64,000 bases of DNA, from NCBI RefSeq assembly GCF_002155145.1, contig NZ_CP021323.1:2356001-2420000 (forward strand), given 5' to 3'. The translations under genes were made by a program, and so were the position numbers. The DNA is from Kushneria konosiri (GTDB lineage Bacteria; Pseudomonadota; Gammaproteobacteria; Pseudomonadales; Halomonadaceae). Of the stretch, positions 22,652 through 31,725 are shown one piece after another. Below the pieces are notes generated by a model, which was not told the DNA's origin, did not search any database, and saw only the letters and a program-made list of their open reading frames with translations. Each line of letters begins with the position of its first letter. The stretch's first letter is position 1.

Positions 22652-23965
22652 TCAGGCAAACAGCAGCGGCACCAGCAGGCTTGAAAGCAGCAGAATCAGG
22701 GCGCCTCCCAGACGAGAAGATATCTGGGCAAAGGGCATCAACTGCATGCGGTTGGCTGCTGACAGCACCGCCACGTCACCGGTGCCGCCCATATTGGCCA
22801 TGCACAGTCCGGCCGTGATGGCGGCTTCGATCGGGTAAAAGCCCACCAGACGACCCACCAGACCGGCACCGAAGGCCGCACCTGCAACGACGGCGAAGAC
22901 AATCAGGACATAGGTGATGGAGATGGCATCAATGACCTGACCCAGGTCGGTGTAGGCAATGCCGATACCGAACAGCAGCGCAAAGGTCCAGTTTTTGGCC
23001 ACGAAGCGAAACCACTGGGCGGCGGCGTCAGTGATGTTTTCCGGCAGCAGGCCGCTGATCTTGACCAGAGCTACCAGAATGATCATCAGGGCGTAGGGGT
23101 GCAGCGGAATCACGGTGCCCAGAATCTCACCGCTGATGTAAAAGCTCAGGGCGACAATGACGCCGATGCCCAGCTTGCCCAGATCGGGGGCTGTCTCGTG
23201 ATCGTTGATTTCGACACCCGGCATCATCTGTCCGTTACCGGTCAGCGATGGGACGCGCTTGCCAAGGCCGTTGAGCAGGCCGGCAATGATGATGGCAAAA
23301 ACGTTACCCAGTGCCAGCGCGGGTACCAGAATCGAAATGTAGTAGCTGGCCGGCTGACCCAGCAGCTGCTCATAGATCTGGCTCAGCGGAACGGCACCGG
23401 CGCCCATGCCGCCACCCATGATGGGCAGGGTGATCACGACTACGGCGTCCTGAGGGGAAAAGCCCAGCAGCAGACCCGCGCCCATGGCAAACAGTGCGGC
23501 AAAGAGAACCGAGCACAACAGCGGCAGGGCAAAGCGGGTGCCGACCTTGACCAGCACCTTCGAGTCCATGCCCAGAATGCTGCCGGTGATCAGCGCTGCG
23601 ATATAGAAGTTAAGAAAGCCGCCGCCCTTCATGAAGTCAGTGACATTGTCGCTGACGCTTTCAGGCAGCCATTGCAGATAGACCAGCGCCGCGGCGCCGA
23701 AAATGGCCAGGATCGCGCCCCCGCCCAGGTAGCTTTTCACGATGGGCATCCGGTCGCCGATAAAGCCCAGCAGTTCCCCCAGAATCATCATGGCGGCGAG
23801 GGCGCCGATCATGCCGGTGGGAAGGGCGTCCAGCATCATGGCCGCGATCAAAACCACCAGAGCGATGCCAAACAGCGGCAGAGGCAGTCCGAAAATACGC
23901 CAGGAGGCAACGGACGTTGTGAAAGAGGGGGTGCTGTCTGCCCTCGCAGTATCTGACTGTGACAT
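22652..23965 (-). CDS. 2-hydroxycarboxylate (citrate/malate):cation symporter
   Basis: Inner-membrane secondary transporter of the 2-HCT family (CitS, CimH, MaeN). The 437-residue protein has about 11 hydrophobic segments and the two reentrant-loop motifs of the family: LPIMGGGMGAGAVPLSQIYE and, near the C-terminus, CMANMGGTGDVAVLSAANRM. It is divergent from a CitA/CitB-type sensor kinase and regulator, which supports uptake of citrate, malate or a similar hydroxy-acid under inducer control. The exact substrate and coupling ion cannot be read from the sequence. The start is ATG at 23965. Confidence 0.92.
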   Translation of the reverse strand: MSQSDTARADSTPSFTTSVASWRIFGLPLPLFGIALVVLIAAMMLDALPTGMIGALAAMMILGELLGFIGDRMPIVKSYLGGGAILAIFGAAALVYLQWLPESVSDNVTDFMKGGGFLNFYIAALITGSILGMDSKVLVKVGTRFALPLLCSVLFAALFAMGAGLLLGFSPQDAVVVITLPIMGGGMGAGAVPLSQIYEQLLGQPASYYISILVPALALGNVFAIIIAGLLNGLGKRVPSLTGNGQMMPGVEINDHETAPDLGKLGIGVIVALSFYISGEILGTVIPLHPYALMIILVALVKISGLLPENITDAAAQWFRFVAKNWTFALLFGIGIAYTDLGQVIDAISITYVLIVFAVVAGAAFGAGLVGRLVGFYPIEAAITAGLCMANMGGTGDVAVLSAANRMQLMPFAQISSRLGGALILLLSSLLVPLLFA

Positions 23966-24302
23966 GGCAATGACCTGTTATGTGTCAATCAAAAGCGGAT
24001 GGGAGAATGGACATGCGGTGTCAGGACAGCATCGCGACGAAATCGACAGGGCCCTGACAGGCTGATGCGAGGATTACGGACACGCCGTTTGTGACCAAGT
24101 TTTATGAATTAAAAAAAGGCTTTTGAAACTAATGAAAACGTGACGCCACGCTGGGTCACAAATGGATACTCTGCGAAATAGCACCAAGGTTTATTCATCC
24201 TTGGTCGTATATGGCGTGGCGCGAAACGATGAGAGATCACTAGGTTCTGGCACAATGGGCGAAACGCCATCCATTGGCCTCTGCCATGATCCAGGACAGG
24301 AC
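23966..24302. other. Divergent control region between carrier and sensor kinase
   Basis: 337 bases without a gene. The middle (about 24090-24145) is AT-rich with A-tracts, the kind of sequence bound by CitB/DpiA-family regulators. I could not pin down operator repeats or confident promoter hexamers. Confidence 0.4.
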
Positions 24303-25970
24303 ATGCCGCAAAATGTGAATGAATATCCCTGGCCGCGCAAGTCGCCGGTCCGTCTGAATACTCTGGCGGCGCTGCTGGCCTTTATGACCATCCTGGCGTC
24401 ACTGGTCGTGGCCTACGGTGTGTTCAGCGACCAGCTCTGGCGCGGTATTACGCGTGTTCAGCAGGATCGCGTGGTCAACGTGGCCACGACGCTGTCACGT
24501 AGTCGTGAGGTCATCGAGGCGCTGAGCCGTGACGTACCCCCTTCACCGGATTCCGATATCGAACAGCGCATGGAAACCCTGCGTGAGCTGCTCAATGTCA
24601 ATTTCATCGTTATCGTGAATCCACAAAGCATTCGACTGACCCACCCCAACCGGGAATGGATCGGCCATCATTTCCGGGGCGGTGATGAGGGGCCGGCGCT
24701 TGAAGGCAAGCGTTATGCGTCGCTGGCGATCGGCACGCTGGGCACCAGCATTCGCGGCTTCTCCCCCGTGCGCAATGATGAGGGCGATATCATTGGTGCG
24801 GTCTCCGTCGGCGTGACGCTTTCACATCTGGCGCCCTTGCGGGCGGCCTCACACAAGCGGCTGCTGTTTCTCTTTCTGGCCATTCTTGCCATTGGTGGGC
24901 TGGGCTCGGCGTGGCTTGCGCGTACCATTCGTCGTCGCCTGATGGGCATGGAGCCTGACGATATCGCGCGCCTGGTAGCCGAGCGACGCGTCACGCTGGA
25001 TGCCATTCATGAAGGCGTTATTGCCGTGGATGCCAGGGCTCGGGTGACGTTGATCAACCCGGCCGCACGCTCGCTTCTGGGGGATCTCAATGCGTCCAGG
25101 ATTCGACTGGGCGAGAAGCTTGACGTGCTGCTGCCCCCCAGCGGCAGCGAGCATCAGGCCCTCAGTGATCGCCCCATGATCAATCGTCGCATGGCACTGG
25201 GAGGACAGTCCTTTCTGGGCAACTATCAGCCGATGCAGGCCGATGGTCGGCTGGTCGGGGCGGTCATGACCTTTCGTGACAGCCATGAAATGCAGGCGCT
25301 GGCTGAGGAGCTGACCGGCGTGCGGCGTTACGCCGAAGCGCTGCGGGCGACCACACACGAGTTCAAGAACAAGCTGCATGTCATTTTGGGGCTGGCTCAG
25401 TTGGAGGATCTGCCGGCGCTTCGAAACTATCTGCAGGAGCTGGTGGACTACCGCCATGCGGTGTCCGAGTCGATCGTTGAGCGTATCCGCGAGCCGGTGC
25501 TGGCGGGCTTTCTGATCGGCAAGCAGAGCGAGGCACGGGAGAAGGGCATCACGTTGAGCGTCGAGGCGGAAACCCCCATCCCTCAGGCCAGTGACGGCGC
25601 CACGGTGCACGCGCTGGTCAGTATCATCGGCAATCTGCTGGAAAATGCCTTTGAGGCGCTCGACACTTGCGACGACCCCTGTGTAGCCATTCACATGGCG
25701 CTGGAGTCACGCACGCTGTCACTGCAGATTCAGGACAACGGTGACGGTATTGCGCTCGAGCGCCAGACGCAGATTTTCGAACATGGGGTTTCCAGCAAGG
25801 GTGAGCGCCGCGGGCTGGGGCTCTTTCTGGTGCGCGAACAGGTCGATGCCGTCGAAGGCAGTCTGTCACTTTACTCATCGCCCGGGCAGGGCACGCTGAT
25901 CGAGGTCAGCTATCCCTATGATCCTGCCAATGGTACTGCTGAGGCAGCAAACGGGCGAACACGTCAATGA
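24303..25970 (+). CDS. CitA/DcuS-type sensor histidine kinase
   Basis: Membrane sensor kinase for C4-dicarboxylates or citrate. The 555-residue protein has an N-terminal membrane helix (TLAALLAFMTILASLVVAYGV), a periplasmic PDC-type sensor domain with the family element RLTHPNREWIGHHFRGGDE, a second helix (LLFLFLAILAIGGLGSAWLA near 185-204), and a cytoplasmic PAS domain. The kinase core has its phospho-acceptor in TTHEFKNKLHVILGL near residue 352, and an ATPase domain with NLLENAFEAL, DNGDGI and GLGLFLV. The start at 24303 is preferred because earlier in-frame starts add residues unlike the family. It is followed by its response regulator and divergent from its likely target transporter. Confidence 0.93.
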   Translation: MPQNVNEYPWPRKSPVRLNTLAALLAFMTILASLVVAYGVFSDQLWRGITRVQQDRVVNVATTLSRSREVIEALSRDVPPSPDSDIEQRMETLRELLNVNFIVIVNPQSIRLTHPNREWIGHHFRGGDEGPALEGKRYASLAIGTLGTSIRGFSPVRNDEGDIIGAVSVGVTLSHLAPLRAASHKRLLFLFLAILAIGGLGSAWLARTIRRRLMGMEPDDIARLVAERRVTLDAIHEGVIAVDARARVTLINPAARSLLGDLNASRIRLGEKLDVLLPPSGSEHQALSDRPMINRRMALGGQSFLGNYQPMQADGRLVGAVMTFRDSHEMQALAEELTGVRRYAEALRATTHEFKNKLHVILGLAQLEDLPALRNYLQELVDYRHAVSESIVERIREPVLAGFLIGKQSEAREKGITLSVEAETPIPQASDGATVHALVSIIGNLLENAFEALDTCDDPCVAIHMALESRTLSLQIQDNGDGIALERQTQIFEHGVSSKGERRGLGLFLVREQVDAVEGSLSLYSSPGQGTLIEVSYPYDPANGTAEAANGRTRQ

Positions 25971-26022
25971 CCGAACACGCAGGCCGGGCCTGCATGTTCA
26001 TCGGATGCAAGAGCAACCACGC

Positions 26023-26730
26023 ATGAGAGTATTGATCGTAGAAGATGACCCGATGGTCATGAAGCTCAATGTCGACTATCTCACCCGGGTCGGTGACATG
26101 TCGCTGGTGGGACGCTGCAGCGACGTGACCACGGCGCTGGTGGTACTGGAGCGCGAAACCGTCGATGTGGTGCTGCTCGACGTCTATCTGGGCAAAAGAA
26201 GCGGTCTGGAAGTGGCGGGCTGGCTGCGTGAGCGTGATATCGATACCGACATCATTCTGATCACGGCCGCCTCGGAAACCGAAACGGTACGCGAGGCAAG
26301 ACGTCTGGGCGTCAACGATTTTCTGGTCAAGCCCTTCGAGTTCAGGCGCTTTCGCGAGGCGCTCGAAACCTGCCGACAGCGCCGTGATACGCTCGACATC
26401 CTGAGCGACCAGGTCGACCAGCAGACGCTGGATACCCTGTTTCGTGCCGACAGTAACGCGCCACGGCGTCTCAACGGCCTGCCCAAGGGATTGACCGCCC
26501 ACAGTCTGGCCCAGGTCTGTGAGGCCATTCTGGCGCTGTCTCAGGACGAATTTTCCACCGAAGGACTGGCCGAGGTCGCCGGCATGTCGCGCGTGTCGAT
26601 TCGAAAGTATCTCAAGTACCTGGCCAACCTGGGGCTTTTGACCGAGTCCTTCGCCTACGGCCAGGTCGGGCGGCCCTCGTTTTCCTACCGCTGTCTGGAT
26701 CGTGAGGCGCTGGAGCGCATCGTCAACTAG
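26023..26730 (+). CDS. CitB/DcuR-type response regulator
   Basis: Partner of the preceding sensor kinase. The 236-residue protein has an N-terminal receiver domain (LIVEDDPMV acidic pocket, phosphorylated Asp near residue 53 in VVLLDVYLG, conserved Lys in FLVKPFEFRRF) and a C-terminal helix-turn-helix of the CitB type (FSTEGLAEVAGMSRVSIRKYLKYL). The start at 26023 begins the receiver fold exactly; an ATG at 26005 would add six residues. By context it activates the divergent 2-hydroxycarboxylate carrier. Confidence 0.92.
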   Translation: MRVLIVEDDPMVMKLNVDYLTRVGDMSLVGRCSDVTTALVVLERETVDVVLLDVYLGKRSGLEVAGWLRERDIDTDIILITAASETETVREARRLGVNDFLVKPFEFRRFREALETCRQRRDTLDILSDQVDQQTLDTLFRADSNAPRRLNGLPKGLTAHSLAQVCEAILALSQDEFSTEGLAEVAGMSRVSIRKYLKYLANLGLLTESFAYGQVGRPSFSYRCLDREALERIVN

Positions 26731-26772
26731 ACCAGGGCGCACCAGAAGTTCTCTCTGGCGCGCCCTGCGAGC

Positions 26773-28797
26773 TTATCGCGCTTCGCGGCGAATGATGGCA
26801 CGAATCAGCCGGCGTCCGGGGTTGAGATGATCCACCAGCGTGTCGGGCAGCGGCAGAGGCTCTTCGCAGATGCGTGAGGCCAGAAGCTCGGCAATGAGCG
26901 GAGCACTCACCAATCCGCGCGAGCCGTGGGCCAGCGTCACCCACAGACCCGAGTGATAGCGTCCGAGCGTTTCCGGCACGCATGTGGCATCAAATCCCAT
27001 GCGCGCATAGGCTGTCTCCCATTCCTGGCTGCGTGGTAGTCCACCGGCGTAGGGTGACTTGTCAGGACTGGCGCAGCGCAGGCCGCTGCGCGAGGGCAGC
27101 GGCCTTGAGGTCTGCAGGGCGTTGGCAAGGTTGGGCAGCGTGCGCGTCAGCTCCCCGAGATTGAAAGCGTCATCCTCGTCACGCAGCGACAGATCGCGGT
27201 CATTGGGCGAAAACGACGCCCCGAGACTCTGTACACCCTCCCATGCTGGCGGGGCATAGCCGCCGGCGCAGACGACGCAGCGTGGCGACAGGGCCTGCGT
27301 CTTCTCATCGAGCTGGTAATGGCTGACCTGGCCACGCACGGCCTGTAGCGGCAGAAACCCGGATGGCGAAAGTCGGCTGGCGCCGTCGGCGCAGGCCAGC
27401 ACCACGTGATCGGCGTGAAGGCGTGTGCCATCGCTGAGGGTCAGGTCATGACCCGTGTCCGTTGAAGTCAGCGCCTCGAGTTCTGCCTGGTGCCAGGTGA
27501 TGCCGTCTTTCTCGGCCAGATGGGCACAGAGACGGTCCGGGCGCACCCAGCCTGCCCCTGCGTAGTAAAGGCCATGGCGCACGTCCTCGGCCAGTGTTTG
27601 CCCGGCAAGCCTTTCTGCCTCCTTGCGATCGACACCGCGCACCACGCTCTCGGGCAGCTGCCAGTGGTTCAGGCAGCGCTGCTGGCGGCTGGCTTCACGA
27701 TCGCTGGTGGCCAGCTGCAGCACCCCGGTCGGATGCCACAGCGCCTGCGCCGGGTCGACCTGGCTTAAAAAGCGCTGCGCGTATTGAAGGGCGGCGAGAT
27801 AGAACCGGCTCTGCTCGTTGACCTCGACGGCCGGGCGAATATAGAGCGCGCCCTGACGGTTGCCCGAGGCGCCACTGCCCGGCGGGGTCGGGTCGATCAG
27901 CGTGACGCGACGCCCGCGCCGTGCCAGCGCATGAGCCACGCTGGTGCCGGCAATACCGGCCCCGATCACGGCAATGTGGTCGTTCTGACTTGTCTGGCGC
28001 GGTGCGGCATCAATGACCCAGGGCGTCTGGCGTCGTCGCCTCGAATGACGTTCATGCTCCGGTGGCAGGTCTGACATATGGCCACTGAGCATCTCGCGCT
28101 TGCGCCCGAATCCCGGCACCTTTTTGATCTCGAAGCCGGCCTGGCGCAGCCCACGTTTGACCACGCCGGCGCAGGTGAAGGTTGAAAACGTCGTGCCTTC
28201 CCGGCTGGCGCCTGCCAGCGCAGCAAAGAGTGGCTGCGACCACATGGCCGGGTTTTTGGATGGCGCAAACCCGTCCAGAAACCAGGCGTCCACCCGGCCT
28301 TCCAGCTGCTCAAGGCTTTCAGCGGCGTCCCCGAAATGCAGGTCCAGCGTGATGCGCTCGTGCAGGGCGAGGCGATGAAGGCCACGCATGGCCGGCGGCC
28401 ACTGATCGATCAGGGCGGCTACCAGACCGGCAAAATCCTCATGGTGGCCCAGCGCCCTGGCCAGGTCCTCAGCCGTGAACGGATGCTGCTCGGTCGAGAC
28501 CACGTGCAACCGGGCCGTGGCGGGGGCGTGTGCCAGAAAGGCGTGGGCGGCACACAGCACGTTGAGGCCACTGCCAAAACCGGTCTCGCCAATGACAAAG
28601 GGGCGGGCGTGAGGCCAGTCGTGCCAGCGCGTGATGAGATGATTGCCCGCGATAAAGACGTGTTCGGTTTCGCGGCGGCCATCTTCTCGCGAGAAGTAGA
28701 CATCGCCGTAATCAATGGCTTCAGGCGCGTTATCGTCGCGCCAGTGAAGCTGTGCCGGCTGAAGGGCGAAAGATACCCGGGAATGATTGGAAGACAA
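26773..28797 (-). CDS. mnmC: Bifunctional tRNA wobble-modification enzyme MnmC
   Basis: Completes the mnm5s2U modification at U34 of tRNAs. The C-terminal FAD oxidoreductase removes the carboxymethyl group and the N-terminal SAM methyltransferase methylates the product. The 674 residues show both halves: the methyltransferase with GETGFGSGLNVL and DAWFLDGFAPSKNPAMWS, then the FAD domain starting at HIAVIGAGIAGTSVAHALARRG, with the late glycine-rich LGRYHSGLWVTLAHGSRGL. The region upstream of its start contains DnaA-box-like sequences. It converges with the CitB-type gene; a hairpin without a U-tract lies between them. Confidence 0.96.
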   Translation of the reverse strand: MSSNHSRVSFALQPAQLHWRDDNAPEAIDYGDVYFSREDGRRETEHVFIAGNHLITRWHDWPHARPFVIGETGFGSGLNVLCAAHAFLAHAPATARLHVVSTEQHPFTAEDLARALGHHEDFAGLVAALIDQWPPAMRGLHRLALHERITLDLHFGDAAESLEQLEGRVDAWFLDGFAPSKNPAMWSQPLFAALAGASREGTTFSTFTCAGVVKRGLRQAGFEIKKVPGFGRKREMLSGHMSDLPPEHERHSRRRRQTPWVIDAAPRQTSQNDHIAVIGAGIAGTSVAHALARRGRRVTLIDPTPPGSGASGNRQGALYIRPAVEVNEQSRFYLAALQYAQRFLSQVDPAQALWHPTGVLQLATSDREASRQQRCLNHWQLPESVVRGVDRKEAERLAGQTLAEDVRHGLYYAGAGWVRPDRLCAHLAEKDGITWHQAELEALTSTDTGHDLTLSDGTRLHADHVVLACADGASRLSPSGFLPLQAVRGQVSHYQLDEKTQALSPRCVVCAGGYAPPAWEGVQSLGASFSPNDRDLSLRDEDDAFNLGELTRTLPNLANALQTSRPLPSRSGLRCASPDKSPYAGGLPRSQEWETAYARMGFDATCVPETLGRYHSGLWVTLAHGSRGLVSAPLIAELLASRICEEPLPLPDTLVDHLNPGRRLIRAIIRREAR

Positions 28798-28913
28798 GGG
28801 GCAATACCGCGGAGAGGTCAGGGGTGATCAAATTTTGAACGATTTCTGTCAGGCCTGTCCCCATCACGCTTTGCGCAATGTGTTCGCGGGGATCGCACAA
28901 TGTTGTCACAGGC

Positions 28914-28954
28914 TTATCCACCCAGAGTGTGCATAACAGAAATCCTGTGGATAA
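28914..28954. promoter_or_regulatory. Cluster of DnaA-box-like sequences upstream of mnmC
   Basis: Three 9-mers fit or nearly fit the DnaA box TTWTNCACA: TTATCCACC (28914-28922, one mismatch), TGTGCATAA (28928-28936, exact, reverse) and TGTGGATAA (28946-28954, exact, reverse). A further exact TGTGCATAA lies at 29029-29037 inside yciI. GATC occurs nearby. Confidence 0.6.
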
Positions 28955-28991
28955 GCGCGTACAAGCCCCGCGAATTCGGGCCTTCTATCGA

Positions 28992-29291
28992 TCAGGGCAA
29001 TACTTTTTTGAATGGACGAACGCTGACCTGTGCATAAACACCGGCACCGACGTAGGGATCGTCATCGGCCCAGGCACGGGCCTGTTCCAGAGAATCAAAC
29101 TCGGCCACGATCAGGCTGCCGGTAAAGCCGGCCTCGCCCGGATCAAGGCCATCCACGGCAGGAAACGGGCCGGCCAGTACCAGACGCCCCTCATCGCGCA
29201 GGACTTCAATACGGGCCAGATGTTCCGGACGCACGCTCTGTCGCGCCGCAAGGCTTTCATCCACATCTTCTCCGATGATGGCGTACAGCAT
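28992..29291 (-). CDS. yciI: YciI-like protein
   Basis: 99-residue protein of the YCII family, small dimeric alpha/beta-barrel proteins with a His-Asp pair and an as yet uncertain function. The family pattern is clear: [36 protein letters not shown] and [27 protein letters not shown]. It starts two bases after the yciB stop. The pairing yciB-yciI is conserved in gammaproteobacteria and indicates one operon. Confidence 0.92.
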   Translation of the reverse strand: MLYAIIGEDVDESLAARQSVRPEHLARIEVLRDEGRLVLAGPFPAVDGLDPGEAGFTGSLIVAEFDSLEQARAWADDDPYVGAGVYAQVSVRPFKKVLP

Positions 29292-29293
29292 GC

Positions 29294-29869
29294 TTACTTC
29301 TCCTTTGAGTCGGTGCCGGTGGAATGGATCGTCTTTTTCTCATCAGGCAGGTGGCGGGCCAGATAGACCCCCTGAACGAGGATAAACAGGATCGTCAGGC
29401 CCATCATGCCAAAGAGCTTGAAGTTGACCCACACTTCTTCGCTGAAATGCATGAATACGGCGATGTTGATGGCGCCCATGGCCAGAAAGAAGACCACCCA
29501 GGCCAGGTTCAGACGCATCCAGACCGGTGAGGGCAGGGTCAGGTTCTTTTCCATCATTCGCTGGATCAGTGACTTGCCACCAAACAGGGGCGAGAGCAGA
29601 AAGGCCACGGCAAAGAGCCAGTTGACCACGGTCGGCTTCCATTTGATGAAGTCACCATCGCCCAGAATGACCGTGGCACCGCCCAGCAGCACGACCAGCG
29701 CCAGCGTCACCAGATGCATCTTTTCAACCTTGCGCCAGCGCCACCAGGTAAAGAGCACCTGTACGATGGTGGCGGGGATCAGCACGGCGGTGGCCAGCAC
29801 GATATCCTTGGTCATCTGATAGACCAGAACGAAGATGGCGATCGGCAGAAAGTCGATCAGCATTTTCAT
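29294..29869 (-). CDS. yciB: Inner membrane septation protein YciB (IspZ)
   Basis: Polytopic membrane protein implicated in cell-envelope integrity and septation. The 191-residue product has five to six hydrophobic segments and the family motifs [15 protein letters not shown], the [19 protein letters not shown] loop, and [11 protein letters not shown]. The start at 29869 is preceded by AGGAG; the frame continues upstream but the added residues are not conserved. It is divergent from rnm, as in many relatives. Confidence 0.95.
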   Translation of the reverse strand: MKMLIDFLPIAIFVLVYQMTKDIVLATAVLIPATIVQVLFTWWRWRKVEKMHLVTLALVVLLGGATVILGDGDFIKWKPTVVNWLFAVAFLLSPLFGGKSLIQRMMEKNLTLPSPVWMRLNLAWVVFFLAMGAINIAVFMHFSEEVWVNFKLFGMMGLTILFILVQGVYLARHLPDEKKTIHSTGTDSKEK

Positions 29870-30052
29870 ACACAACACTCCTGATAAGCGCCCGCGAGCA
29901 GGGCTTCTGGCGGAAATACGGGCATTCATTGATTCTTCGGGGCACCCGGCGCAACATGCCCGCATTCACCGTCGTTACGTTTTACATGGACGCCGACGCC
30001 GTTATATCACGCAGACTTCGCTGCCACTGATTTTGCTGCTATCGAGAGGCCA

Positions 30053-30988
30053 ATGAACGCGCAGGATACTACATCGTCATCCCCTGGCCCCGGGTCGTCT
30101 GTCTTTGATCCCGGCATGACGCTCGAGCAGGCCGCTCATATCGATCTGCACATGCACTCCACGGCCTCCGACGGCAGACTCTCGCCGCAGGACGTGATGA
30201 CACTGTGTCATCAGCGCGGCCTGTCCTGCGCGGCGCTGACCGACCACGATACCATCGATGGCATCGAGGCAGCAGCACACAGGGCCCGGGCGCTGGGGAT
30301 GACGCTGGTCCCCGGCGTTGAGCTGTCCACTCGCTGGCAGGGGGTGGGCATTCATGTGGTCGCGCTGTGGCATGGGCAGGCCCAGGCGCCGATGACCGCG
30401 CTGCTTGGGCGTCTCGCCCACGCACGTCATGAGCGGGCGCTCGAAATCGCCCGACGGCTTGAGAAGGTCGGCCTTGATCATGCGCTCGAACGGGCGCGTG
30501 AACAGAACCCTGATGCCCGACTGCTGGGACGTCCCGACTTTGCCCGGGCGCTGGTGGATGCAGGACTGGTGCCGGATATGGCACGGGCCTTCAAGCGCTA
30601 TCTGGGGGCCGGAAAGACTGGCGATGTGAAGGTGCACTGGCCCACACTGGAAGAGACGCTCGAGAGCATTCACAAGGCCGGTGGCGTGGCGATCGTGGCG
30701 CATCCTTTGCGTTACGGTCTGACCCGTCGGCGGCTGGGGCTTTTGCTTGATGAGTTCAGCGAACTCGGGGGCGAGGGCGCCGAGCTGATCAGCGGTTATC
30801 AAAACGATGACCGCAGTCGTGACCTGGCCTCGCTTCTGGCCAAACGACGGCTTTATGCCTCGCTGGGCAGTGACTTTCACTATCAGGGCGGGGCGCTGGC
30901 CCCGGGCACCCTGAGTGCCGTGCCACGCAGTCAGCTGGTGCCCATCTGGCAGCATCCGCGGCTGGTACCCGCCTTCGCAAGGCCCTGA
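30053..30988 (+). CDS. rnm: PHP-domain 5'-3' exoribonuclease RNase AM (YciV/TrpH)
   Basis: Metal-dependent phosphoesterase of the PHP family. In Escherichia coli this protein trims RNA 5' ends, including rRNA precursors, and hydrolyses 3',5'-bisphosphonucleotides. The 311-residue sequence has the PHP metal-ligand motifs DLHMHSTASDG, LTDHDTIDG, the glutamate in VPGVELS, the histidine in AIVAHPLRYG, and the final SDFH. The N-terminal 25 residues are serine/proline-rich and not part of the domain. It is followed 33 bases later by yciO, an operon pair conserved in gammaproteobacteria. Confidence 0.93.
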   Translation: MNAQDTTSSSPGPGSSVFDPGMTLEQAAHIDLHMHSTASDGRLSPQDVMTLCHQRGLSCAALTDHDTIDGIEAAAHRARALGMTLVPGVELSTRWQGVGIHVVALWHGQAQAPMTALLGRLAHARHERALEIARRLEKVGLDHALERAREQNPDARLLGRPDFARALVDAGLVPDMARAFKRYLGAGKTGDVKVHWPTLEETLESIHKAGGVAIVAHPLRYGLTRRRLGLLLDEFSELGGEGAELISGYQNDDRSRDLASLLAKRRLYASLGSDFHYQGGALAPGTLSAVPRSQLVPIWQHPRLVPAFARP

Positions 30989-31021
30989 GCGCCATTTTTG
31001 TCAGACCCAGGAGAGATATCC

Positions 31022-31642
31022 ATGAGCCAGTTCTTTTCCCTGCACCCGGAAACCCCGCAAAAGCGCCTTCTGACCCAGACGCGCGAGATCCTTGAAAAGG
31101 GAGGCGTCATTGCCTACCCGACCGACTCCGGCTACGCGCTGGGCTGTCTGCCGGGCAACAAGAAGGGCGTGGAGCGGATCAAGCGTCTGCGTAACCTTGA
31201 TGAAAAGCACAACTTCACCCTGATGTTTCCCGATCTCAACGAGATCGGCACCTATGCACGCATGGACAGCCCGATCTTTCGAGTGCTCAAGGCGCACACG
31301 CCGGGTGCCTATACCTTCATTCTGGATGCCACCAACGAAGTGCCGCGACTGCTGCTGCACCCCAAGCGTCGTACCATCGGCATTCGCGTGCCGGATCACC
31401 GGATCACCCGCGACATTCTGGAAACCGTTGGAGCACCGTTGATGAGCGTGACCTTCATCGCGCCGGACGAGACCCTGCCCATGACGGACGCCGAAGACAT
31501 TCGTGACCGCTTCGGATCGCAGCTTGATGCCATCATCGATGGTGGTGCCTGTCCCATGGAGCCGACCACGGTGCTGGACATGCGAACCCTGCCGCCTGAA
31601 GTGCTCCGGCAGGGCCGGGGGGATGTCAGCGCCTTTGGCTGA
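31022..31642 (+). CDS. yciO: YciO/Sua5 family protein
   Basis: Member of the Sua5/YrdC/YciO family, whose TsaC branch makes threonylcarbamoyl-AMP for tRNA t6A. YciO has a related fold and its role is less clear. The 206 residues include GGVIAYPTDSGYALGC, KRLRNLDEKHNFTLM and GIRVPDHRIT. The KRxR-type loop and overall length fit YciO. The start ATG at 31022 is preceded by AGGAGAG; a TTG at 30998 would add eight residues. Confidence 0.92.
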   Translation: MSQFFSLHPETPQKRLLTQTREILEKGGVIAYPTDSGYALGCLPGNKKGVERIKRLRNLDEKHNFTLMFPDLNEIGTYARMDSPIFRVLKAHTPGAYTFILDATNEVPRLLLHPKRRTIGIRVPDHRITRDILETVGAPLMSVTFIAPDETLPMTDAEDIRDRFGSQLDAIIDGGACPMEPTTVLDMRTLPPEVLRQGRGDVSAFG

Positions 31643-31672
31643 TGCAGACGCCGAGGCATGGGTGTTGGCCTA

Positions 31673-31704
31673 AAAAAACCTGCAGGCATGCCTGCAGGTT
31701 TTTT
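31673..31704. terminator. Bidirectional terminator between yciO and the ion channel
   Basis: A perfect palindrome: six A, CCTGCAGG, CATG loop, CCTGCAGG, six T. It can serve both convergent genes. Confidence 0.93.
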
Positions 31705-31725
31705 GATCACGACATCGATGGCCCG

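Noticed and set aside
28860..29040. Chromosomal origin of replication
   Set aside because: DnaA-box-like sequences are present, but there is no AT-rich unwinding element and no dnaA, dnaN or gidA neighbourhood.
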